From positions 44,193,633-44,257,632 of the forward strand of contig CM070567.1 in assembly GCA_036346405.1 (NCBI GenBank): DNA of 64,000 nucleotides. Direction: 5' to 3'. The notes beneath the pieces are model-generated. The model did not search any database, was not told the DNA's origin, and was given only the letters and a program-made list of their open reading frames with translations. Positions within the stretch are counted from its first letter, which is position 1; every line of letters starts with the position of its first letter. The position numbers were made by a program, and so were the translations under genes. Source of the DNA: Phyllostachys edulis. Taxonomy: Eukaryota > Streptophyta > Magnoliopsida > Poales > Poaceae. Below, in pieces: positions 30,241 to 41,696 of this stretch.

Positions 30241-31287
30241 CACGTGCTCTCTCCCCCGATTAGGGTTTTGGTTTCACCCTCGCCTTTCTTTTGCACCTAA
30301 AGTACCAATCAATTTGTCTTTCCACCAAAAGCTCCACTAACCAATCCTGTCATTCCGTCACATCTTTCTATTCCATGTCTCCCCTGTCTAATCCTTGTCT
30401 GCCACATGCAAAATTAGCGATCGGGCGCTAGGAAGGATTCCCTCCCAGCTACAAATTAGCGAGCGACGAGCACGATTTCATTTCGCAGTCGCTTACTCGC
30501 TCTTTTGCTTGCTCTCTCTTTCGGTTGCTCTCTGTGTTGATTATATTTCCGAGGACATTTTAGCCTTATTAACCGTCATCATTATAAGCCAATTTAGTAG
30601 GTAATTTTTTTTCTTCGTCCATTTTTTGTTGTTCGCAAACTATTTATTAACTACGTACTTAAGTAGTTAGGTGCTAGGTTGCTAGGTTTACCAATTTGCT
30701 AAGAAACGTACTTAAGTAGTTAGCTTCACTAGGTTTAGCAATTTTTTGTTGTTCATAAATTCTTCATTAGAAGCCAATTTACCTAATATTACGTAAATAA
30801 TTAGTTTGTCTTAATTAATTAGTTTTAAACAATTAGAAAGTACCAAAATAATGAAAGCATGCACTGCTAGTTATTCATACAACTAATTATTTCGTGGTAG
30901 TTCATAATGACATACAAGTTATTCGAGTATGCATGTACATGCTGGGCAAAATAATGACAGCATCCAGTGCTAGTTATCATGGAAGCAATTAGTTGCTACG
31001 TACTCAAGTATGCATGCACCGTGCAATGAACACACATATATGCAATTAATATTTTTTTAGCAAAGGGAAAGAACAGGGGTTAACGTGTGTAATTATTGAG
31101 GTGAGGTCAATTAGTTAGGAAATAATTAGTTTGTATTAATTAATTAGTTTTAAATAATTAGAAAATAGAAAAATAACAATAGCATGCGCTGCTAGTTATT
31201 CATACAGCTAATTATTGCGTGCTAGTTATTTTATGGTCATTATCAATCTTCTCACTAATATTCCGTCTATTTCATATGTTGCAAGCC

Positions 31288-31917
31288 ATGTCTCTACCGA
31301 CGCTTCTCGAACACTTCTACGATGAGGACCACCGGTGCAAACTATGGATCACCGGTGACACCAATGGCCCTTCACCCCTGCAGCTTCGGGCGGGGAGGGA
31401 TTCCTGGAAGCTGGACGGTCGCTATGTCCCGATCCTCTGGGGTACGGGCTTGTTGCCCCTTGCGAGGCTGGTGTCCCTCGGATGCTAGTTCCTCCTAGAC
31501 GCTAGCCTACTGTTGGCACTTGTCGACAGGTGGAGGCTCGAGACGCACACCTTCCACTTTCGGTGGGGTGAGATGATGGTCACCCTGCAGGACGTCTCGC
31601 TCTTAACCGGTCTCCCGATCCGAGGTGAGCTACTTGTTCTGGGCCCTCCGCCAGTGCATTGGAAGGCCAAGCTAGAGCAGCGGTTCGATCAACCTCTCCC
31701 GGAGGGTGCACGTGGCGTCCCTTGGGCTTGGCTGAGGCAGTCCGATGATTGCCTGCAACGTGCGCCTGACGAGGTCGTTAGGACGCACCTCGTAGGTTAC
31801 CTTCTTCAGCTCTTTGGTTGGGTCATGTTTCCAACCACACAGCGCGATCGGTGCTACCCCAGCTACGTCAGCCTCGTTGAGTCGCTGGTTGACGCGGGGG
31901 CCGGGCCGGTGCCTTAG
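31288..31917 (+). pseudogene. Plant mobile domain (PMD/MAIN-like) gene, N-terminal part
   Basis: From ATG 31288 (MSLPTLLEHFYDEDHRC) the frame runs 66 codons to a TAG at 31486-31488, which stands for the glutamine of CQFLLD, and continues in frame to a second TAG at 31915. It includes HTFHFRWGEMMVTLQDVSLLTGLPI, the hallmark tryptophan/leucine-rich core of PMD proteins (HFP-GE-T-TL-DV-LL-GL-I-G). PMD genes occur in MULE-type and other plant transposons and in the host MAIN/MAIL genes, where they act in transcriptional silencing. The two premature stops are both CAG-to-TAG. Pieces of the C-terminal half (YSW-, VGRPSIE-) continue frameshifted to about 32410. Confidence 0.8.
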
Positions 31918-32407
31918 TATAGCTGGGATCAGCCATCCATTGCGCCACATACTGGGGGTTGTGTGACGTTTCGTGGCACGGCACCGGTGGTACCCCCAAC
32001 CTAACCCTCTGCTACGTGCTCCTGCAGGTGTAGAGTTGGGTGCACTTCTCGGTTGGGCGGCCGTCCATCGAGGTAGCGGTGCACTGTCGCCCCCCCCCCC
32101 CCCCGAACGACGCGATAGACGGGCCCACCATGGGCTCACGATGGACTGCTGGCCGTCTGTGCTGGGCCAAGGATAGGCCGATGAGGTGCTACACGTTGTA
32201 CCACAATGAGTTCGAGTTGTTGCACGAGAGCGACATCATCTAGTGTCCATGGTATCCAGATTTCCTACGCCCGGTAGCACCACACGGGTTGTTTGTGCAA
32301 TGCATCCAGGACATAGGACTATGGATGATGACCTGCCACTTGGTGTTCACACATATGGTGGAGCCTTACGTGCCGCTGAATTTTCTGAATGATAGGACAA
32401 CACACTA

Positions 32408-32519
32408 CGATGTGACCCGATAAGTCAGCTTTGCACAGCGATGTGACCCGACGAGTTAGCTTTGTGCAGCGACATGACCCGATGAGTCAGCTTTGCGTAG
32501 CGATGTGACCCGATGAGTC
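32408..32519 (+). repeat. 31-bp tandem repeat within the PMD gene remnant
   Basis: Units at 32408-32438, 32439-32469 and 32470-32500 with a partial unit to 32519: CGATGTGACCCGATGAGTCAG core, then CTTTG(C/T)(A/G)(C/T)AG. Three full copies differ at a few positions. It follows the end of recognisable PMD sequence. Confidence 0.9.
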
Positions 32520-32659
32520 TCCTCATGGCCGCTACCTCACAGACGCGAATTTCTTTCGACTGAATTACAATTTAGCCACGTACGCAGCGCCGGCTCGACA
32601 TATAAGTACTACCCCTTCCACGCCGTGTTCTCCTGCATCCAGACTTCAACACATTCTCA

Positions 32660-33360
32660 CTCAGATGGACAAGCACTGGGAGGAGATCCACGAAATACAA
32701 AGAGAGTATGTGGCCTAGGAGGAACAAAGGGAGCGTACCAAGAGGCCACCTCCTCGCAATGATGCCGCCTTGCGTAACGGCAACCCCTACCACAACATCC
32801 CAACTGAGTATTCACCGCAACACCTGCCCGAGAGGGAGACACCGCCCCTCTGTTGGTGCAGGGACAGTTACAAGTTCTTCAAGTCCAAGCATCGGCTAAG
32901 CCTAGGCATGCATTACTGGGGTTGCGCAAACTACTCCTGCGACTATTCCGACCGCCGTTGGGACACGAGCCGTTACTAGCAGTCGGTAAGGATATGTTAC
33001 AGTATGTTCCCCTACCATTTCTCTTTTAAAATCCGCACTAACAACCTCTCCCGTCTACCTGTAGTCCCCAGATCCGCTATGTGGCTATCGCAAGTGGATC
33101 AACCTAGAGATCCACCTACACGACTAGTGGACTCTCGGCTGTGAGAGGTGGGATGCCAACAGAGACCACGAGAGGAGGGAGGAGGAGCGCCGCACCGAAG
33201 AGCACAACCAGCGTATCCAGCAGGAGACGTAGGCCCATCTCGAGGCGTGTAGGCACTTGGAGCGCGAGAAAAAGAGGGAAATGGCGGCCGAGGCCAAGGC
33301 GGTCGGCGAGGAGTACAACACCGAGCTCGTAAGGAAGGGCAAATGGTCCCGGTCCACATA
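32660..33360 (+). pseudogene. GRF-type zinc-finger C-terminal exons of the PMD element
   Basis: An open stretch near 32770-32979 encodes PPLCWC-DSYK-, a hydrophobic spacer and YWGCANYSCDYSDRRW, which fits the C-X-C...C-N zinc ribbon of GRF domains that often follow PMD in plant transposon proteins. A gap with splice-like borders (GTAAGGATATG near 32985, CTGTAG near 33062) precedes SPDPLCGYRKWINLEIHLHD and a charged coiled-coil tail (RREEERRTEEHNQRIQQE). Stops (TAG at about 33126 and 33228) break the tail. Confidence 0.65.
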
Positions 33361-34346
33361 GTAGTCCGACGCTCTTCGTCCATATGTCCCATGTATTTCT
33401 AATTCCCTAAAGGTATGTGTGTGTTGTCCTTGGTTCGTTAGCCTGCATGCTATGTAACCCCCTTGTCAGATCAACTGTCGTGTTGTTATTGTTGCGTCAT
33501 TTCTCCAAAATTGTCATGTACGTTACCGTGTATGAATTTCCTGGCACTTCGCAATATCACCTACCTTCATACTTACGAATCATTGCTACCTAACAAAATT
33601 CTTCAGAAATTTAGCGCACCACAACAGCATACCAAAATGTTATTGCGAGTCTAACAGATAGTTTTCTAGAAGTAGAGAAAAGTATAGCATATTTGGAATA
33701 TCCCACAACCTCCTCTAGACCGCAAATATACCTTGCTGTCAAGACATGTATATCACCAAAATGTAACCCAGCAAATCTCAAATACATTCCAAGTCACATG
33801 AAATCATGAAATCCTAATTTCCGTAACCTAAAATCCAAATTCTCGCGACCTAAATCCTAAATTTCCGAGACAATTCCTGAACACATATAAAATTTTCGAA
33901 ACATTACACAATAAAAAAGTTCATAATTTTTGGAGCTCATTTTCTATATTTACAAATTCGTACAAACAGTACACGTTTATGAAATTGTGAGAAAGCACGT
34001 GGCAGTTCTAGATGAATAAAATTATGAAAATTTTGCAGAAGCAAGTATACTGTGTCGTGGGGCTCCACGTATTTGTTATATTTTAAAATTGAAATGAAAA
34101 TTGTCGCTTAAACCCTAACCCTAATTCCTAATTTTGGCTTAAACCCAAACCCTAACCTAATCGGACACAAACCCCAACCTAAGGGACACATAGCGGCACG
34201 TGGGCGCGACCACACGGTGGTCGAGCGGCAATCTTGACCGCCACGGCGGCCATCTTGGCTATGGCGTCGTGGCGGTGAGGCGCCGCCGCATGGCGGCGTC
34301 TTGAACAAGTGCTATATTTGACACAAAAAAATTGTACGCCTAGTTC
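33361..34346. other. 3' flank and right inverted repeat of the PMD element
   Basis: No gene. From about 34000 the sequence is the reverse complement of 30011-30240, with an additional GC-rich block (GCGGCGGCG-type) at about 34170-34305 that is absent from the left arm. Confidence 0.6.
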
Positions 34347-34694
34347 TTCATTTATTTCATCTAGCTCCTCGTGATTTCCCACAACAATAGAGTCTGGGTG
34401 TTCTGATCTCTCAGTGTCAGATTGTGCGTGCAAATTTTCACTAGGGTTACCATCCTTAGGATGGATCACTTTAGGGATTTCCTCAACATCAGGTTGAGGT
34501 TCTTCAACTGTCTCATAGAGTGATTTGTCTTGTTTGGTCCTTTGTTTCTGTGGACATCTCCGCGGAATTAAGTCCCGTGCACCGGAAGGTCTCCCCATCT
34601 TCTTTGCATAAGGGGCATGAGTGGATTCAGTATCCTTCTGGGGTACTTCCACTCTCTCCGGTGCATTTACTGTAGTTATTTGTGATTTTGTCAC
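34347..34694 (-). pseudogene. Copia-2 integrase-RT linker
   Basis: Same linker as copia-1 (APYAKKMGRPSGARDLIPRR, PQPDVEEIPKVIHPKDGNP), open over about 115 codons and then running by chance into the PMD element's inverted repeat (LGVQFFCVKYSTC and onward). No enzymatic motif. Confidence 0.75.
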
Positions 34695-34961
34695 TACCTT
34701 GAGATTGGTGAAGGCATCTGGCAGACTATTAGCTATTTATTGTAAATCAATTATTCTCCGAACTTCCAATTTTGAGTCTTTGGTGCGTGGATCTAAGGAC
34801 TGAATTCCGGTGACATTCCAATCTATTTCTTGGCATTATTTAGAGTAGTACTTATCTCCCCTAATACCGGGAAATTGTCCTCATCAAAAGTACAGTCAAT
34901 GTACCGAGCCGTATGTAGATCCCCTGTTATCAGCTCTAGGTATTTAATAATTAACAGAGAT

Positions 34962-35621
34962 TCAAATCCTACATACGTCCCCAACTTCCAGCGAGGGCCC
35001 ATGGTTGTACACCGCGGTGATGAAATTGGCACGTATATAGCACAACCGAATTTCCGCGGATGGGAGATACTTGGGTTTTTTTTCAGGCACTAATTGAAGG
35101 GAGGAAATTTGATTATATGCAGTTGGTGTGAGTTGGATTAATGTAGCAGTGTGCAACTCTGCTTGCCCCCAACAGCTGGTGGGCAGCCTATAATTCTGTA
35201 AGAGTGGCCTAGCAAGAAGTGTTTTTTTTCTTTTAATTAATGACTCTACGAGACAATTTTGAGTGTGGACATATGGTACAGAATGCTCTACTTTAGTGCC
35301 AAGAGCCATACAATAATCATTAAATGCCTTTGAGGTAAACTCGCCAACGTTGTCCATCCGAATTGACTTAATATGTTCATCTAGAAAATTGGCTCTTAAT
35401 CTGATTATTTGGGCAATTAATTTTGGAAAAGTATGGTTCCGTGTAAACAGCAGGCAAACATGTGACCATCTAGTAGAGGCATCTAACAGCAGGCATACCG
35501 ATTTGGCCATGTAGAGCAATTCGTGCTGATAATGTGTTGAAGAACGTAGTAATCGTAGGAATTCAACAACCAATCTCCACACAATAGATGAACAATCACA
35601 GAGAGATGAAGATGTAGACAC
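34962..35621 (-). pseudogene. Copia-2 integrase core
   Basis: 219 codons open on the minus strand. The N-terminal 40 residues read LTR-derived sequence; integrase begins at LLDASTRWSHVCLLFTRN, with the catalytic aspartates in LLDAS and RMDNVGEFTSKAFNDYC, and continues VEHSVPYVHTQNCLVESLIKR (where the catalytic glutamate lies) and LPTSCWGQAELHTATLIQL. It is better preserved than copia-1, but the zinc-binding N-terminus and everything upstream are gone. Confidence 0.82.
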
Positions 35622-35677
35622 AATATAGGAACCACTTTATTGACAGATTGACATCTTTCTGAATACAATGATGTCAT

Positions 35678-37435
35678 TGTTACAGATAGGGGTGAAAACA
35701 GATCGGATAGTTTCCGACCGATCCGGATAAAAACGAATTCTGATTGCCTCGGATCGGATTTTCCTCGGATAATTCTCAGATCTGAAACAAATACGGATTT
35801 TTTTTTGGTTGAAAACGGATACGAATACGGTAATCCTATTGTCCATCGAATACAAATACGAATACGGATTATTCGAATAAATAAATCCAGATATCCGGCA
35901 TTTTAGCCCACAGCCGAAATCCACGGCCCAGCTAGAAACATCATTTTGTAATGCTACAAAAGGAAAAACTCCCTTTGATAAAAAAACAAGGTAGGGAGCA
36001 CAGCTCCTCTCCTACACCAACAAATAATTATAATTCAGGATCAGATGGTAAATAATGGGGATGCCCCAGTTGTCATAACAGGCTTAGTTAGGGCGGGCAC
36101 CACTCCTCATTTTCCTTTAACTGCTTGAAGGATCATTATTCTACAGAGCCACTCACCGGCTATTTTTAAAGCCCTCGCTTTTGTGCACTCGTCTTCGCCT
36201 GGTGATGTGGGACTAAAAACCTCTGTATCTCACGCTGGCTACTGCTAGGCAAAACTGTACCTGCCTCCTGCCATGGGCTGACCAGGCCCACACAAATGGG
36301 CCGACTAAACCATACCTCAGCCTCCATCTGGTGCAGCTTCTATCCTTTGTAGTTTGTACCAAGTCGTTTGTTGCTCCTCTAGCTTATTACGAGCCCACCA
36401 ACTTTATTACTTGTCATTTGTTAACTAGTTGCAAACTATATATACATATACATATAACCATGCTTTGTTGAAATGATTGCATGCTAAAATCCAACACCGC
36501 CGATTCTGAGCAAATATCATATTCGAGTATTTACAAAAATTAAATAGGAATAGTTAGTTCTCCGAGCAGGTATTTACAAAAACCAAAATCTAGTTGCACA
36601 ATCCTAAAAAAACCAAAAAATCGGGTAATCAAGCACGACCCAGCATTTATAGTGAATAGTCAAAGTAGGATGTGTGATGAACTGATGACTTATGAGTTTT
36701 GAACTAAATGTGGTAAACTAAGTGTTATGTTTGTGATGAACTAATTAATACAACTCGCTAGAGCCAATGTTACGTGTAGTTGCTGAAAAATATAAACAAT
36801 TCATGAATGTTTGCATCAAATAAACTAGTTATGTGTTTTCGTTAATTTCTGGCATATAATTTAAGGGGTTTCTATGTTTAAAAATATCCGTGGCCATATT
36901 CGTTTTGATTCGTATTTGCTCCGTATTCGTATTCGATACTATTTGTATCCCTATTCGTATCTGGGGTATCCATATTCGTATCCGCATCTCGAAAAAAATA
37001 TGAAAACAAATATGGCAGAGCCATTATCTGTCCGTATCTGATCCATTTTCGCCCCTAGTTACAGATCGGGGCATTCCCTCTGATGGTTATGACAATGAAT
37101 AGTCAACTGAAGATTGTCGACCGAACGTCAGGATCAGCAGGCATCAGCAGCGGCCGTCCGATCGATATCCCGCGGAGGCGTGGGTTTCGTAGGGGTGCGT
37201 TACCTTGTGGATAGGATCGGGGACCCACCTGTCGGGCCTAGAAGCAAGGAACTACTTAGGCGTTTTCTGAATGCAAGAGAGGGCATGACGAATGTAATGA
37301 CTAAATATTCCTCCTCTGAACTTCTTCCCTCTAGCTTCCCTATTTCCTTGTCTAAATCTCCTAGTGTTGTTCTTCCATCCAATAACTAAGTGGTGTGTAT
37401 CAAATTATCAATATACATCTGAGAGGGTTGTATCA
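35678..37435 (+). repeat. E4 5' LTR (interrupted)
   Basis: Starts TGTTACAGA; the hAT element occupies 35687-37057, and the LTR resumes with the duplicated GTTACAGA and ATCGGGGCATTCCC, ending GGGTTGTATCA at 37435. The net LTR is about 379 bp. Confidence 0.88.
35687..37057. mobile_element. Non-autonomous hAT element
   Basis: 1,371 bp bounded by a perfect 8-bp target-site duplication GTTACAGA (35679-35686 and 37058-37065). The terminal inverted repeat begins TAGGGGTGAAAACAGATC on the left, with TAGGGGCGAAAATGGATC as the complement of the right end. Subterminal regions carry repeated CGGAT/CCGTATTCG-like motifs (35700-35900 and 36890-37040). There is no transposase frame. It is younger than the Reina insertion that it splits. 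Confidence 0.9.
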
Positions 37436-37437
37436 AT

Positions 37438-37450
37438 TGGTATTAGAGCC
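37438..37450 (+). other. E4 primer-binding site
   Basis: TGGTATTAGAGCC, two bases after the LTR end, one mismatch from the initiator tRNA-Met complement. Confidence 0.8.
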
Positions 37451-37691
37451 CTGTTCCGATGCCCTGGAGCATCTGCGCTATCAAACTAGGGCGCAAGTTC
37501 ACTCACAAGAGATGGAACATTAAATGGCCAAGCTGACTATGGTCATTCTGGCGTAGAGCGATTCGATCAAGGCATTACAAGTCAAGAGCGATGCAATTCA
37601 TGCTACCGTGGAAGAAATCAAACCGGCAGTCCTAGAGTTGCAGAAGTGGAGGCCGGAGATGGAGTCATCGGTGGAAGGGCTGTAATTAGAG

Positions 37692-38700
37692 GTGGGTGAA
37701 CTGCGGACGCAAGTCGTCCAGGTCGCCCGAAACCCCGTGTTGGCGGTACGGCCGGTGGATCTACCACCACTTCTTCCTTTGCCTGAAGCCAAGCCGAAGG
37801 TCGAGTTGCCAATGAACCGAACACTTCTAGGCAAGGAGGGGATCACAAGGGTTCGAGGGGGATCTCATCTTGGACCGTTCTGCCATCAGGACGAGCTCAC
37901 ACATCGAGGAAAGGTAATTGATAAGCCAGATCGTCTTGATTTGGATCATTATGCGGTAGAGTCTGGGGAATTTTCTGGTAGGCAGCATGGTGCGTTATAT
38001 CATCATCATCCTCCCCCTAGAATGGATTTTAGGATCTGTTCCATTCAACCAGAATTCAAGATTAGCTTAGCTACAATGTATTTTGTGGGTGGTGCTTTGT
38101 TATGGTTGCAAGTGACTAGAGCCCATATCAGATTTGAGGAGTGAGACACTTTTGTGGAGGCTGTGTGCAATCGATTTGGTAGAGAGGAGTTTCGACAATT
38201 AGTGAGGCAATTCAATCGTGTTCGTTAGACCACCACTATTTCTAAATATGTAGAGAAGTTCAATGAGCTCATGCACAATTTGCTGTTACACCATATTCAT
38301 CTTGGAATCTAGTGTTTTTTGTAACTCAATTTGTGGATGGATTGAGAGGAGACATAAGATCAGCGGTGGTGTTACATCAGCCACAAGATCTAGATACGAC
38401 AGTCGCACTCGCTTATTCGCAGGAAGAAGTTGCCGAAACAACGAGAAGGGATGTTCGTCGCGGGGAGTTCATATCCGGTGCTCGGGGTGGGGGGCATGCA
38501 CGCTGCAATGCCACTACCGCTACTGTCGGGAAGGGTAACGTCGGGAGTGGGAGGCCGGTCGGACGACTGTAGAGGTGTGGAGGGAGCCAGAGCTATTCCG
38601 ATGGATGATAAACTCGGTGCTCTACGTGCTTGTCGGCGAGCAAAGGGATTGTGTCACACTTGTAGAGAACGTTGGTCCTAGGAGCATAAATGTGCTCTAA
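37692..38700 (+). pseudogene. E4 gag remnant
   Basis: Capsid pieces FKISLATMYFVGGALLWLQV (38055-38120), then F-EAVCNRFGREEFRQLVRQFN (about 38150-38215), with in-frame stops at about 38142 and 38227 and a lost frame until the zinc knuckle CHTCRERWS-EHKCAL at about 38655-38700, itself interrupted by a TAG. The coiled-coil N-terminus near 37540-37690 is also broken. Non-functional. Confidence 0.75.
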
Positions 38701-38702
38701 CC

Positions 38703-39569
38703 GTGCAACTTCATGTAGTTGAAGAATTATGGGGAATGATGGAAGAAGGGGAGATGAATTCACTGAAATGGGATGATGGTAAATCAATATTGGAAGCAGA
38801 TTTGATGTCCATATCCCAAGAGGCTGTACATGGGGCTAACACTGTGCGTACATTAAGGCTACAGAGTACTGTTCAAGATCAGGAGGTTGTCATGCTGGTG
38901 GATTCGGGCAGTTCGCATTGCTTCATTAGTGAGGTTCTGTCCAAGAGATTAATTGGGGTCCAAAGGGCTATCAAACCCGTGCAAGTAAGGGTGGCTAATG
39001 GGGAATTACTAGAATGTGCGACAGAGTTTCAGCGGTGTCAGTGGGAGGTGCTACCTCTGAATTGCTATGATATAATTTTGGGTATGGATTGGTTGGAACA
39101 ACATAGTCCGATGAATGTACATTGGCTCAAAAAGGTGCTCACATTTTGTTACAAGGGACGTAGTGTCTGCTTACAAGGCATTAAATCAATGGGACCTCAG
39201 TGTTGTATTGTATGGGAGAAACAGCAAGGAAGCCTGAAAGGAGGTTCACATACAGATCAACTGTTTGCGCTCGGAGAAACGGCAGAGGCTGAAAATGAGA
39301 TACCGCCATTGATTTTGCAATTGCTACAAAATTTTGATCGTCTATTTGAGGAACCTCATGGATTACCACCACGTCGAGCGTTCGACCACACAATACCCAT
39401 AATGTCGGGAATCAAACCGATATATCTTCGGCCATATCGTTACAACCCTACACAGAAGAATGAAATTGAGAAGCAAGTCAAAGATATGTTAGATCAGGGA
39501 ATCATACAACCCAGTGTTAGTCCGTTTTCATCCTCAGTATTGTTAGTACATAAGAAGGATAAGACCTGA
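38703..39569 (+). pseudogene. E4 protease and RT N-terminus
   Basis: 288 codons. Protease active site LVDSGSSHCFIS near residue 66, then DIILGMDWLEQHSPM. The PR-RT linker leads to RT (GIIQPSVSPFSSSVLLVHKKDKT) and a TGA at 39567, replacing the tryptophan of the family's KKDGSWRFCVDYR motif. The next codons continue in the same frame (RFCVDYRHLN). Confidence 0.85.
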
Positions 39570-39593
39570 AGGTTTTGTGTAGATTACAGGCAT

Positions 39594-40491
39594 TTGAATG
39601 TGGCTACTGTCAAAAACTATTACCCTTTACCGATCATCGATGAACTTCTAGATGAATTGGTTGGATCTCGGTGGTTTACCAGTTTAGATCTTTGTGCGGG
39701 ATATCATCAAATATATATGAAGCCTGAAGATGAGTACAAAACCGCATTCAAAACTCACCATGGACACTTTGAGTTCAGAGTAATGTCTTTTGGTCTCACC
39801 AATGCACCAGCAACATTCCAAGGATTGATGAATACTATTCTAGCACCTTTGCTGCATAAGGAGGCACTCGTGTTTATTGATGACATTCTTGTGTACAGTC
39901 CAGATCTGCAGAGTCAAGGGGATACACTCAAAACGGTGTTTGAGATTCTGGATCAACATCAATTAAAACTCAAGAGGTCGAAGTGCACTTTTGCCAGACA
40001 ACAAATTACTTATTTGGGTGACGTCATCAGTAAGCATGGAGTGGCTACGGATAACAAGAATATTGAAGCGGTGCAGAATTGGCCAGTGCAGAGGAATGTC
40101 AAAGAAGTTCGTGGTTTTTCTAGGATTGGTCGGGTGTTATAGGAAGTTTGTGCGCAACTTCAGGTTAATCAGCAGACCTCTTACTGATTTACTAAAAAAG
40201 CATTCAGTTTTTGTGTGGACTGTCGAGGAAGATGCTTCTTTTCAGGCACTGAAGAATGCTCTTATTACCGCGCCTTTTGAAATAGAAACGGATGCTTCAG
40301 ACAAGGGTATAGGAGCCGTGCTAATGCAGGAGGGACATCCAATTGCATATTTGAGTAAAGCCTTGGGAGCCCGAAATCAAGGATTGTCCACATATGAGAA
40401 GGAGAGTCTAGCGATCATGCTTGCAGTTGAACATTGGAGGTCATACTTGCAACAAGCTGAGTTTGTGATCAAGACGGATCAGCGTAGCTGA
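39594..40491 (+). pseudogene. E4 reverse transcriptase and RNase H (frameshifted)
   Basis: 39594-40142 carries the RT core: TSLDLCAGYHQI with the first aspartate and LVFIDDILVYS with the FIDD box. A shift near 40110-40140 moves the frame, and FLGLVGCYRKFVRNFRLIS plus RNase H (EIETDASDKGIGAVLMQEG, LAVEHWRSYLQ) follow to a stop at 40489-40491. The first part of RNase H has an internal deletion: the usual PVL-LPDF before FEIETDAS is shortened to TAPFEIETDAS. Confidence 0.85.
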
Positions 40492-40538
40492 TACATTTAG
40501 ATGATCAACGACTGACCACCCTGTGGCAACACAAGGCA

Positions 40539-41675
40539 ATGACAAAACTATTGGGCCTCCAGTATCGATTGCAATACAAAAAGGGAGCTGAAAATACGGT
40601 GGTTGATGCCTTATCACGGAAGGATCCTCAGGCTAGGAGTGAACTGGTGGTGATGTCAACCAGTATACCTGCTTGGCTCTCTGAATTAGAGGCAGGTTAC
40701 AAGGAAGATCCTCAGTCCAATCGATTACTAATAGAATTGTGTGTGGGCAACTTACAGCATCCAAAATTCACTCTGAAGGAGGATATTCTATGATATGATG
40801 GGCGTATTTGGGTGGGCAATAATATCAAAGTACAGCAAAAAAAAATTTGCAGGCTATGCATTCCGGTGCTATCGATGGACATTCAGGAGTTCAAGTAATG
40901 TATAGTAAAACAAAAAAAATTATTTGCATGGCCAGGAATGAAAAAAGACATTCAATCATTTGTAAGTGCATGCATTGTGTGTAAACAAGCAAAAGTAGAA
41001 CATGTCAAATATCCAGGATTATTGTAGCCTCTTCCTGTGCTTGAGCAAGCCTGGCAGATGATATCTCTTGATTTCATTGAAGGTCTTACAAGATCTGCGA
41101 CATTTAACAACTTAATGGTAGTAGTGGACAAATCCTCAAAGTATGCACACTTTGTACCATTGGCGCATCCCTTCACGGCATTCCAAGTAGCTCAAGTCTT
41201 TATCAATAACATCTTCAAATTGCATGGTCTGCCTCAGTTGATCATTTCGGATAGGGATCAAATATTCACTAGCACTCTTTGGCAGGAATTGTTTCGATTA
41301 GTCAACACACAATTGAGGATGAGTTCTGCTTATCATCCGCAAATAGACGGGCAAACGAAACATGTCAATCAGTGCGTTGAAACCTATCTTCGATGCTTTG
41401 TGCATGCCTGTCCTCGCAAGTGGTCTAAGTGGATAACTTTGGCTGAGTTTTGGTATAATACCTCTTATCACACTACTCTGAAGAAGTCACCCTTTGAGGT
41501 TTTGTATGGACATAGCCCCAGACATTTTGGTGTGACTAATGCTTCCTCTTGTGCTTCAGCAGATTTAGCAGTGTGGTTGCGGAATCGAGAATTGATGACA
41601 GCACTATTGCGGCAGCATCTCAATCGAGCCAATCAACGCATGAAAGCTTATGTAGGTACTAAACGATCAGAATAG
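40539..41675 (+). pseudogene. E4 RNase H end and integrase
   Basis: Connection to integrase (NTVVDALSRKDP) at 40539-40793, then a degenerate zinc-binding stretch (IDGHSGVQVMYSKTKK..., CIVCKQAKVEHVKYPG) with stops and A-runs near 40840 and 40920. The integrase core is open at 41037-41675: D in SLDFIEGL, D in ISDRDQIFTS, and E expected in DGQTKHVNQ, where lysine and histidine have replaced glutamate and arginine. The third catalytic residue is therefore lost. Confidence 0.8.
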
Positions 41676-41696
41676 ACTTTCCTGCTTTCAGATTGG

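Larger units (their letters stand above)
30011..34346 (+). mobile_element. Inverted-repeat DNA transposon carrying a PMD-GRF gene
   Basis: The ends are inverted repeats: GAACTTGGCGTACAAATT at 30011 matches the complement of ...GTACGCCTAGTTC at 34346. The arms then share TCAAATAT-GCAC, GTCCGATTAGGTTAGGG and AAAATATA-CAAA over about 200 bases, the right arm having an extra block of about 130 bases (about 34170-34305). Inside is a broken plant-mobile-domain gene (31288-32410) and a GRF zinc-finger exon (32660-33360). No transposase is readable. No clear target-site duplication is seen, partly because the left flank is segment A and the right flank is copia copy 2. Confidence 0.7.
34347..35672 (-). 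mobile_element. Ty1/copia remnant, copy 2 (minus strand)
   Basis: Nearly identical in layout to 27460-28796. On the minus strand: LTR-like end 35672-35520 with ...TTATCAGCACGAATTGCTC, integrase (35515-34960), then the linker (34694-34347). It lacks the same gag-protease section as copy 1. Its upper end is interrupted at 35672 by the Reina element, and the lost flank reappears after 42550, where segment B begins. Its lower end abuts the PMD element. Confidence 0.82.

Noticed and set aside
32085..32104. Run of C residues as a possible structured site
   Set aside because: A simple homopolymer in decayed coding sequence, and prone to assembly error.
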